Below, piece after piece: positions 57,461 to 64,000 of a stretch of DNA of 64,000 nucleotides. The stretch lies in the NCBI GenBank assembly GCA_965116685.1, contig OZ220707.1, positions 1,426,001-1,490,000 of the forward strand. The letters run 5' to 3'. The notes beneath the pieces were generated by a model. That model did not search any database. It was given only the letters and a program-made list of their open reading frames with translations, and was not told where the DNA came from. Position 1 is the stretch's first letter, and every line of letters starts with the position of its first letter. The stretch comes from Bin80 sp965116685 (GTDB lineage: Bacteria; Bacteroidota; Rhodothermia; Rhodothermales; Bin80). The translations under genes were made by a program, and so were the position numbers.

Positions 57461-58375
57461 ATGGCCTATCCCCCATTATGGCACCCCAGCCAAGCACTGG
57501 GTATTGTCGCGCCCGGAAGCGCGCCCCGCACTCCTGAAAAGCTGGAGTGCGGATTGAATGCACTGGCCGAAGATGGCTATCGGGTGCACTGGGATCCGGG
57601 TCAACTTGTACAACGCGGATACCTAAGCGGCTCCGATGCTGAGCGTGCTGCACAATTTCACCGGACACTCACCCATACAAGACATTTGATCGCCGTTCGC
57701 GGGGGATATGGTTGCCTGCGAATCCTAGATCGGATTGATTACGCTACCGCGAAGCGCAGGCCAAGTGTGCTGATTGGATACAGCGACATCACCGCCTTGC
57801 AACTCTCGCTCTTCACCTGTGCAGGATGGCGATCCATCTCAGGACCCGTGGTTGTCGAGTGGGATTCCATCTCTGCAACCATGAAAGAAGAGGTCCGGCA
57901 TCTGCTTGAAGGACAGCTGCCTTTGCCAATCGAAGGATTAACGACCGTACGCAAAGGGCAGGGCACCGGAACCCTACTGGGAGGAAATCTGTCCACGATT
58001 GCCAGAATGGTTGGCTCCAGATACCTGCCAGACCTGGAAGGAAAACTTCTGTTCATTGAAGATGTCAATGAAGCTCCCTACCGAATTGATGCACTCCTGA
58101 CACAGCTGAAGAATGCTGGAATCTTAGAGGGACTTGGTGGTTTAATGATCGGTAACTTTACAGGGGATCAACCTCAGATGGACCAGGAAGCCGGAAGCAT
58201 CGTGATTCAAACCATTCTTGACTGTGTTGATGAATATTCCTGGCCGGTTGTATCCGGGCTGGAGTACGGGCATCTCCCCTCGCGTCGAATACTCCCTATC
58301 GGGGTATCTGCCAGATTGAGTGCAGATCCGAGTGGCGGGTGCCTTGAAATGTTGACCCCCATCGCTAAACCTTAA
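57461..58375 (+). CDS. ldcA: LD-carboxypeptidase (peptidase S66, LdcA/MccF type)
   Basis: 304 residues, a normal length. The catalytic Ser is in IGYSDITAL (Ser 108), with the Glu region LLFIEDVNE and the His in YGHLPSRRILPIGV, the Ser-Glu-His triad of S66. LdcA removes the terminal D-Ala from cytoplasmic muropeptide tetrapeptides during peptidoglycan recycling. MccF-like roles against peptide-nucleotide antibiotics are possible but less likely in this setting. It is the first of a run of plus-strand genes leading to purN. Confidence 0.9.
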   Translation: MAYPPLWHPSQALGIVAPGSAPRTPEKLECGLNALAEDGYRVHWDPGQLVQRGYLSGSDAERAAQFHRTLTHTRHLIAVRGGYGCLRILDRIDYATAKRRPSVLIGYSDITALQLSLFTCAGWRSISGPVVVEWDSISATMKEEVRHLLEGQLPLPIEGLTTVRKGQGTGTLLGGNLSTIARMVGSRYLPDLEGKLLFIEDVNEAPYRIDALLTQLKNAGILEGLGGLMIGNFTGDQPQMDQEAGSIVIQTILDCVDEYSWPVVSGLEYGHLPSRRILPIGVSARLSADPSGGCLEMLTPIAKP

Positions 58376-58414
58376 CTTTTGCTCTATCCCTTGTATCCTT
58401 AAACGTTACTGTGT

Positions 58415-59041
58415 ATGGGTTTGCGTGTTGCCGTCTTTGCTTCCGGTGGTGGATCGAATTTTCAAGCACTGGTAGAGCATGCCCGTCAGTACCGCGTAGT
58501 CCTCCTGGTGTGTAATCGCCCCCAAGCCGGCGTATTGAGCCGGGCAAAAAATCTGGACATACCTTCACATATCCTATCTCCTCGTATCTTTGGGGATGAG
58601 AAGTCGTATGCCGATGCCGTTCTTGATCTGTTGCACAAAGAAAACATTGATTTGATTGCCCTGGCCGGTTACCTGTCCAAAGTCCCCACCCGAATTATCG
58701 AGGCGTTCCGGGGGCGAATCCTGAATATCCATCCTTCTCTTCTGCCACGCTTCGGCGGCAAAGGCTTTTACGGAAGCCGCGTCCACAAAGCAGTCCTTGA
58801 AGCGAAGGAAGCGTTCAGTGGTGCAACCGTTCATTTTGTGGACGAAGAATATGATACTGGACCGATTCTGCTCCAGAAAAAGGTCCCTGTACATGCTGAT
58901 GATACATCGGACTCTCTGGCTGCACGCGTCTTGAGCGTGGAGCATCAGCTTTTTCCCGAAGCAATTCACCTGATTGCACAAGGGCGTGTCCTAATTCAGG
59001 GCCGGCACGTTGCGATCATTCCCCACATTGATGACCATTAA
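58415..59041 (+). CDS. purN: Phosphoribosylglycinamide formyltransferase (GART)
   Basis: 208 residues. ASGGGSNFQAL (phosphate loop), the catalytic Asn 104-His 106 in ILNIHPSLLP, and Asp 147 in EYDTGPIL are in place. The enzyme transfers a formyl group from 10-formyl-tetrahydrofolate to GAR, step 3 of purine synthesis. Its stop overlaps the start of purH by 11 bp, so the two are coupled. Confidence 0.95.
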   Translation: MGLRVAVFASGGGSNFQALVEHARQYRVVLLVCNRPQAGVLSRAKNLDIPSHILSPRIFGDEKSYADAVLDLLHKENIDLIALAGYLSKVPTRIIEAFRGRILNIHPSLLPRFGGKGFYGSRVHKAVLEAKEAFSGATVHFVDEEYDTGPILLQKKVPVHADDTSDSLAARVLSVEHQLFPEAIHLIAQGRVLIQGRHVAIIPHIDDH

Positions 59042-60599
59042 ACCTCTGAAGCTACCCATACCTGATCAGGTGCGCCCCCACCGTGCCCTGTTATCAGTAT
59101 TCGACAAAAAGGGACTCGTCCCGTTTGCCAGAGGGCTCCAGAATCATGGAATCCTGCTCGTATCTTCCGGGGGCACCGCTACTCACCTGCGTAAAGCCGG
59201 TCTGGATGTTACGGACGTTGCAGACATTACAAGAGCTCCGTCGATGCTTGGGGGACGTGTAAAGACCCTCCATCCGGCAATCCACGGAGGAATCCTCGCC
59301 AGACGGAATGCAGAAACCGACATGGAGGATCTCGCGAAGCACCGGATTGAACCCTTTGATCTTGTCGTTGTCAATCTGTACCCCTTTACGGAAGCCGTCC
59401 AACGCCCCTATGTGGACGATGCCATTGCCGCAGAAAACATTGACATCGGGGGACCTGCCATGATCCGGGCCGCAGCAAAGAATTTTGTCCATGTTACGGT
59501 CATCACATCTCCAGACGAGTACCCGACCATCCTGGACTCCCTGGATGACGCAGATGGGCACCTTCACCTTTCACTTCGGCGCCAGCTCGCACACTCCGCA
59601 TTCGCCAAAACGGCGGCGTATGATCGTGCGATTGCCGCCTACTTTGCGGGGGAGCCTGATGAAACTTTGCCAAGTCAACTGAGCCTGCGGCTTCCCCGCA
59701 CCAGCGTGCTTCGCTATGGGGAAAATCCGCACCAGGAAGCGGCCTTCTACGGTAATCCGAAAGAGTTTTTTACCAAGCTTCATGGAAAAAGTCTTTCGTA
59801 TAATAACCTGATTGATCTTGATGCAGCGCTCGCACTCATCCAGGAGTTTATGAATGAAGATCCAACGGTCGCAATCCTCAAGCATACTAATCCCTGTGGC
59901 GTATCCAGTGCAGACACACTCGTGCAGGCCTGGGATCGGGCATTGGCAACGGACCGGCAATCTCCGTTTGGTGGCATCGTCGTTATGAATCAGACCTGTA
60001 CGCTTGCGTTCGCGAAAGCTATTGATCCTATCTTCCTGGAATTGGTCATCGCTCCATCCTTTGATAAGGATGCGCTGGCATGGCTTCGGAAGAAAAAAAA
60101 TCGTAGACTGATTCAGTTCAACCCCACATCCACCAGTACGTATCAACTCCGCCGCGCACTGGGCGGTATCCTCTGCCAGACCACAGACCTATTGGCTGGA
60201 AATGACCCGCTAACAACGGTTACGGATCGCGCACCGACCGAATCTGAACTTCGGGATCTGATCTTTGCCTGGCGAGTGGCCAAGCATGTAAAGAGTAATG
60301 CCATTGTATATGCAAAAGAACGACAAACACTGGGGATTGGGGCCGGGCAGATGAGCCGGATTGACGCCTCCGAGATTGCCGTGTCCAAAGGAGCAAAGTC
60401 CAGATTGAACTTTGAAGGATGCGTGGTCGCTTCGGATGCATTCTTCCCCTTCCCGGACGGATTGCTTGCAGCAGCGGACAGTGGTGCAGTCGCCGCCGTG
60501 CAACCAGGTGGCTCCATACGGGATGACGAAGTGATCGCAGCCGCAAATGAACGCAAAATGGCGATGGTGTTTACCGGGAAGAGACACTTCAGACACTAA
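59031..60599 (+). CDS. purH: Bifunctional AICAR transformylase/IMP cyclohydrolase
   Basis: 522 residues from ATG 59031 (MTIKPLKLPIPDQ); an upstream in-frame TTG at 59010 is inside purN and disfavoured. The N-terminal MGS-like cyclohydrolase domain has SSGGTATHL and GGRVKTLHPAIHGGIL. The C-terminal transformylase has RYGENPHQEAAFY, LKHTNPCG, and a normal end (DDEVIAAANERKMAMVFTGKRHFRH). It catalyses the last two steps of IMP synthesis. Confidence 0.96.
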   Translation: MTIKPLKLPIPDQVRPHRALLSVFDKKGLVPFARGLQNHGILLVSSGGTATHLRKAGLDVTDVADITRAPSMLGGRVKTLHPAIHGGILARRNAETDMEDLAKHRIEPFDLVVVNLYPFTEAVQRPYVDDAIAAENIDIGGPAMIRAAAKNFVHVTVITSPDEYPTILDSLDDADGHLHLSLRRQLAHSAFAKTAAYDRAIAAYFAGEPDETLPSQLSLRLPRTSVLRYGENPHQEAAFYGNPKEFFTKLHGKSLSYNNLIDLDAALALIQEFMNEDPTVAILKHTNPCGVSSADTLVQAWDRALATDRQSPFGGIVVMNQTCTLAFAKAIDPIFLELVIAPSFDKDALAWLRKKKNRRLIQFNPTSTSTYQLRRALGGILCQTTDLLAGNDPLTTVTDRAPTESELRDLIFAWRVAKHVKSNAIVYAKERQTLGIGAGQMSRIDASEIAVSKGAKSRLNFEGCVVASDAFFPFPDGLLAAADSGAVAAVQPGGSIRDDEVIAAANERKMAMVFTGKRHFRH

Positions 60600-60648
60600 C
60601 GATAATAGACGTATCTTTCAAGGTACACAATCCAACTAGGAACGGCCG

Positions 60649-61659
60649 ATGGGCTTCTATAATTTTTATACCGATGTGGCGGTCGACTTGGGCACAGCCA
60701 ATACCCTAGTCTATGTGAAAGGACAGGGAATCGTCCTCAGTGAAGCCAGTATTGTTGCATATGACCGTAGCACCGAGAAAGTGCTTGCCATTGGGAACGG
60801 TGCATTAACCATGCATGAAAAAACGCACAAGGATATTGAAACCGTGCGTCCCCTGAAGGATGGGGTCATTGCAGATTTTGAGATGGCTGAACAATTGATC
60901 CGCGGCCTGACCCGAAAAGTACAGACCGGATGGATCAAAACCATTCGTCAGATGGTGATCTGCATCCCCAGCGGAATTACGGAGGTCGAAAAGCGTGCCG
61001 TCCGGGATAGCGCTCAGCATGTCGGCGCACGGAAAGTCTACCTGATCTCGGAACCAATGGCCGCCGCCATCGGCATCGGACTGACAGTGCATGAACCGAT
61101 TGGAAATATGATCGTGGATATTGGAGGAGGCACGACCGAAATTGCAGTCATCGCACTCGGTGGGATCGTGGTTGATCAATCCGTGCGCGTGGGGGGCAAT
61201 GCCATTGATGCGGCGATCCTGTCCCACTTCAAACGCTACCATAACCTGATAATCGGGCAACGAACTTCGGAGCGGATCAAGAAAGAAATCGGAAGCACCA
61301 TCGTCATGGAGCCGGAAATGGAATTGTCTATCAAAGGACAGGATTCAAGCACTGGCATGCCGAAAGTACATTCCACGACCTCTCAGGAAGTACGCAACTC
61401 GATCTCACAGGTGATCGACAATATCAATTCGGCGGTGGTCCAGTGCCTGGAAAAAACACCCCCCGAACTGGGATCCGATATTCTTGAACGAGGAATTATG
61501 CTCACTGGAGGGGGAGCGCTCCTGCATGGAATGGACCATTATATCAGCAACCGTGTAGACATTCCTGTCTATGTTGCAGAAGATCCTCTTACCGCTGTGG
61601 TACGCGGAACCGGTAAAATTCTGGAAGATGTATCCCAGTACGCTGATGTTCTACTGTGA
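60649..61659 (+). CDS. mreB: Rod shape-determining actin homolog MreB
   Basis: 336 residues. Actin-fold nucleotide blocks: VDLGTANTLVY (phosphate 1), VDIGGGTTEIAVIALGG (phosphate 2) and LTGGGALLHGMD (adenosine site). MreB filaments direct lateral wall synthesis. An AGGAAC site precedes ATG 60649. It is normally followed by mreC and mreD. Here mreC is about 1 kb away, after transposon relics, which may uncouple the two. Confidence 0.96.
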   Translation: MGFYNFYTDVAVDLGTANTLVYVKGQGIVLSEASIVAYDRSTEKVLAIGNGALTMHEKTHKDIETVRPLKDGVIADFEMAEQLIRGLTRKVQTGWIKTIRQMVICIPSGITEVEKRAVRDSAQHVGARKVYLISEPMAAAIGIGLTVHEPIGNMIVDIGGGTTEIAVIALGGIVVDQSVRVGGNAIDAAILSHFKRYHNLIIGQRTSERIKKEIGSTIVMEPEMELSIKGQDSSTGMPKVHSTTSQEVRNSISQVIDNINSAVVQCLEKTPPELGSDILERGIMLTGGGALLHGMDHYISNRVDIPVYVAEDPLTAVVRGTGKILEDVSQYADVLL

Positions 61660-61744
61660 CCTTACTCCACAGCTGATCCAGACTTCGCGTTGCGGTCTGA
61701 CCACGCCATATGATTTCTGGCTATTCTGCCAATTTTATAAAAAG

Positions 61745-61940
61745 TGACTCTCCCGTTTTACGTGTGAGTTGAACGTTTTTGAAAACCTACTGGATTGGAT
61801 GCAAACCCAGTCCTCCGAGGTCGAAGTAAGTTGCATTTTCACACCGCTTTTGGTTACGGAAGCCATGTGCGCACACTTTGACCGATTTGATCCGGCTGTT
61901 TATACTTTCGGCGAGGCAATGGCTGACCTTCCTTTAGTGG
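61745..61940 (-). pseudogene. Diverged ISL3 relic (right end and transposase C terminus)
   Basis: The plus-strand sequence parallels 22188-22375 of the intact ISL3 copy over about 190 bp: a right-end-like GACTCTCCCGTTTTACG, then the complement of the ...GGLDLYPVGF end, then the SINSRIK block. Many substitutions and no open frame. It is an old insertion between mreB and mreC. Confidence 0.7.
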
Positions 61941-62033
61941 GCATCCATAACATCACTTGGATTGATACCATGCCCGTTGAGGGAGTAAACGAAAGAGAAT
62001 ACTGGTTTCCAGCACAGAGGGATTACTTGCCGA

Positions 62034-62442
62034 TTGCTCCCCGGTAAGCAGTTGATCACAAGGAAACTGGCTGGATTCGCTGGAGCCTGTAGGTTCGTAT
62101 GGAATACGATGCTGAAAAAACAGGATGAGGCGTATATCAAGGCAACGGAAAATGGACAGAAACCACCATCCACGGACTTCTTTTCTTTGGGAAAGCAGTC
62201 CACTACATTTACAAGCTTGTACTACACCAGTCAAATATGTAATTTCTGCGGGTATATCTTGAGGAAGAATCGAAAAACACAAAGCAAGTTCAAGTGTATG
62301 TCCGGTGGACATGGGGATCATGCAGATCCTGAACGTGGCTGCAAATATATTGGCCTCCAGGATTGGGGCTGCTGCACAGCGAAAGGCGTTCGGGTTACCG
62401 ACCTCTATGATCTGGGAAATGGATACAATGGATGCCTCGTAA
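62034..62442 (+). pseudogene. TnpB (IS200/IS605 OrfB) relic with internal deletion
   Basis: The N-terminal TnpB motif QLITRKLAGFAGACRFVWNT runs through SLGKQ and is then joined directly to the C-terminal zinc ribbon YTSQICNFCGYILRKNRKTQ. About 250 residues of the RuvC-like core are missing. After a frameshift, the typical tail (ILASRIGAAAQRKAFGL to MDAS) ends at 62442. The second CxxC of the ribbon is mutated. The nuclease cannot be functional. The remaining spacer to 62689 shows no other feature. Confidence 0.75.
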
Positions 62443-62689
62443 TGCTGGGTATTCTCGTATCTAATTCCCAAAGAAAACATGTGTGCAACCCGTACGTTTT
62501 TTTTTTATCAGGTTTTCTTAGGATTCAGTAAATTCAACCGTACCGTAGCTTTCAAATCATATCCGAATCCACAATACTGCTTCCCGTGTCTCGACTTCCT
62601 CTATTTCGCCTGACTCACATGGGAGGTTCCGAGTTAACCCTTTACGCAAATGGCAGTAAAACCTGACTTCTTCTTAACCATGAGATGGG

Positions 62690-63505
62690 ATGATTGACCT
62701 GCTGCTTCGCCTACGTGCATTCATCCTTCTGTTCATTCTGCTTGCCGTCTCCTCCTTCGCCATGGCAAACGCGAATCGCTCCCTCATGAGAGGCATTCGT
62801 GCACAGACCCTGAAAATTGTTGGAGCCGTTGAGTATCAGATCAGTTGGGCTGCGGAGATCCCACGCTCCCTGCGTGAAAATCAGCAACTGCGGGATTCCA
62901 ATCTACGTTTGACGCACGAAATCAATCGATTATGGATTGCCGAACGCGAGAATAAAGACCTGCGGGAGGCACTGGGTTGGAAACGTAGCAACGAATTCGA
63001 GACGGTTGCTGGTCGCATCATTGCACGTGAACCCTTCGGAGTCACCAATTTTTTTACCCTGGATGTGGGGCGTGCACAGGGAGTTGATATGGATATGGCC
63101 GTGATCAGCCAGAAGGGAATACTGGGGCGGATTGTTCAGGTCAGCCAGAATTACAGTGAGGTCATGCCCTATCTGCATTCACAGTTTCATGTCCCCGTCA
63201 TGATTGCCCCCCTCGGTGCAGTTGGCATCGTTTTGGGGCAGACCAGTACCCCGGACTCGTTGACCCTCAGTAATATTGTGAAGACAGAGAATGTCCAGAT
63301 CGGCCAGCGCGTGATCACGCATGACGCCAGCGAAGTCTTCCCACCAAATATTCCCGTCGGCACAATCACCGCCTATCGGATACAGCAGGGAAGTAATTTC
63401 TGGGAGATTCGCATTCAGCCTGCCGCCCCCCTGCACACCTCCCACTTCGCATTTGTTGTCCTTCGCCACTCAGGCCAACTGCAAACCACAGACTCGGCCG
63501 AATAA
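62690..63505 (+). CDS. mreC: Rod shape-determining protein MreC
   Basis: 271 residues. One N-terminal transmembrane helix (FILLFILLAVSSFAMAN), then a coiled coil (about 60-95, RENQQLRDSNLRLTHEINRL) and two beta-barrel periplasmic domains (AGRIIAREPFGVTNFFTLDVG; AVISQKGILGRIVQVS). It links MreB to the wall-synthesis enzymes. No mreD follows: the next gene begins 3 bp after the stop and is a PBP4-type carboxypeptidase. Confidence 0.92.
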   Translation: MIDLLLRLRAFILLFILLAVSSFAMANANRSLMRGIRAQTLKIVGAVEYQISWAAEIPRSLRENQQLRDSNLRLTHEINRLWIAERENKDLREALGWKRSNEFETVAGRIIAREPFGVTNFFTLDVGRAQGVDMDMAVISQKGILGRIVQVSQNYSEVMPYLHSQFHVPVMIAPLGAVGIVLGQTSTPDSLTLSNIVKTENVQIGQRVITHDASEVFPPNIPVGTITAYRIQQGSNFWEIRIQPAAPLHTSHFAFVVLRHSGQLQTTDSAE

Positions 63506-63508
63506 TCC

Positions 63509-64000
63509 ATGAAGCGTATGCGCCCCTTAATCTATCTGATTGCGTTGCTGCTCCCCAGTAATTTCTGCAAAGCACAAAGTGCACTGGATTCGGTTCTCGA
63601 CACTCGCCCACATGCATGGTGGGGAAGCATGGTGGTGGAAGTGGCTTCAGGAGACATTCTTTTCGCTCGCAATGCGGCACGCAGCTTTATTCCTGCTTCG
63701 GTTACCAAGTTGTTCACAACTGCAGCGGTACTGGATCAGCTGGGCCCCGACTACCGCTATGTAACCAGACTCTATACAGAGGGGACGCAAACTGGAGGAA
63801 TTCTGGAGGGAAACCTGATCGTGCGAGGAGCAGGAGATCCCTCCACGGGGGCTGCTGGAGATGACTGGATGAATCTTTTTCATGCATTCGCTGACTCCCT
63901 GCTGGTTCTCGGGATCCAGGAAGTGCGTGGAGACCTCATCGGGGACGACAATGTGTTTGATGATGTGCCGCTTGGCGCAGACTGGAGTTGGGAGGATCTG
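63509..64000 (+). CDS. dacB: D-alanyl-D-alanine carboxypeptidase/endopeptidase PBP4 (DacB), N-terminal part
   Basis: 164 codons, open to the window edge. A signal peptide (LIALLLPSNFCKA) is followed by the peptidase S13 opening: MVVEVASGDILFARNA and the active-site Ser-x-x-Lys in PASVTKLFTTAA (Ser 64, Lys 67). GNLIVRGAGDPS is the typical S13 strand before the inserted domains. It hydrolyses D-Ala-D-Ala or cross-links in the periplasm. It is probably co-transcribed with mreC (3-bp gap). Confidence 0.9.
   Translation, partial: MKRMRPLIYLIALLLPSNFCKAQSALDSVLDTRPHAWWGSMVVEVASGDILFARNAARSFIPASVTKLFTTAAVLDQLGPDYRYVTRLYTEGTQTGGILEGNLIVRGAGDPSTGAAGDDWMNLFHAFADSLLVLGIQEVRGDLIGDDNVFDDVPLGADWSWEDL

Overview
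The window looks like a chromosomal segment of a Rhodothermota/Bacteroidota-lineage bacterium. The evidence is family content: TonB-dependent receptors with N-terminal carboxypeptidase-regulatory-like domains, DUF4249 lipoproteins paired with such receptors, a PorV/PorQ-family protein, proteins ending in type IX secretion (T9SS) sorting domains, tandem CRTAC1 (VCBS plus ASPIC/UnbV) lipoproteins, and a DUF4212/acetate-type symporter pair. The exact taxon cannot be fixed from the sequence alone.

Layout. 1-1.8 kb is mobile debris: the 3' half of an IS4/IS50-like element and an orphan group II intron 3' end. 1.9-11.4 kb is one giant surface protein of about 3,176 residues: eleven tandem Ig-like repeats, then Calx-beta-type domains, then a C-terminal beta-barrel. 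11.5-13.5 kb is an apparently complete group II intron with its reverse transcriptase/maturase. 13.9-17.8 kb is a GmrSD-type (DUF262-DUF1524) restriction gene cut by an IS4-family element. The cut is exact and the gene can be rebuilt; its lost tail is a RAMA/DUF4357-like domain. 18.3-31.9 kb holds two TonB receptors, an intact and a truncated DUF4249 gene, a lipoprotein gene with an in-frame stop, and a leucine-rich-repeat T9SS cargo gene split by an ISL3 element. Two ISL3 copies of 1,402 bp encode identical proteins and each has a perfect 8-bp target duplication, so they are recent.

31.9-39.5 kb is a minus-strand operon of three CRTAC1-type lipoproteins, a TPR lipoprotein and an alpha/beta hydrolase that lacks its nucleophilic serine. 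40.4-43.6 kb is a peptidase-M15-type lipoprotein gene (frameshifted) followed by two tandem partner genes that share a near-identical 5' half and have divergent 3' halves. 44.0-51.0 kb is an operon of a TonB receptor, a T9SS-sorted protein and a PorV/PorQ protein, ending in a clear terminator. 51.4-63.5 kb is mostly core metabolism and envelope: SGLT-like and acetate-type symporters, MscS, WbqC, LD-carboxypeptidase, purN-purH, mreB, mreC and the start of a PBP4-type carboxypeptidase. mreB and mreC are separated by about 1 kb of transposon relics.

The theme is a cell-surface-rich region under heavy and partly recent transposition. At least six genes or gene pieces are broken in ways the DNA lets one reconstruct: the GmrSD gene, the LRR protein, a lipoprotein with an internal TAA, the M15 peptidase, a truncated DUF4249 gene, and a tnpB relic. 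No tRNA, rRNA or CRISPR array was seen.
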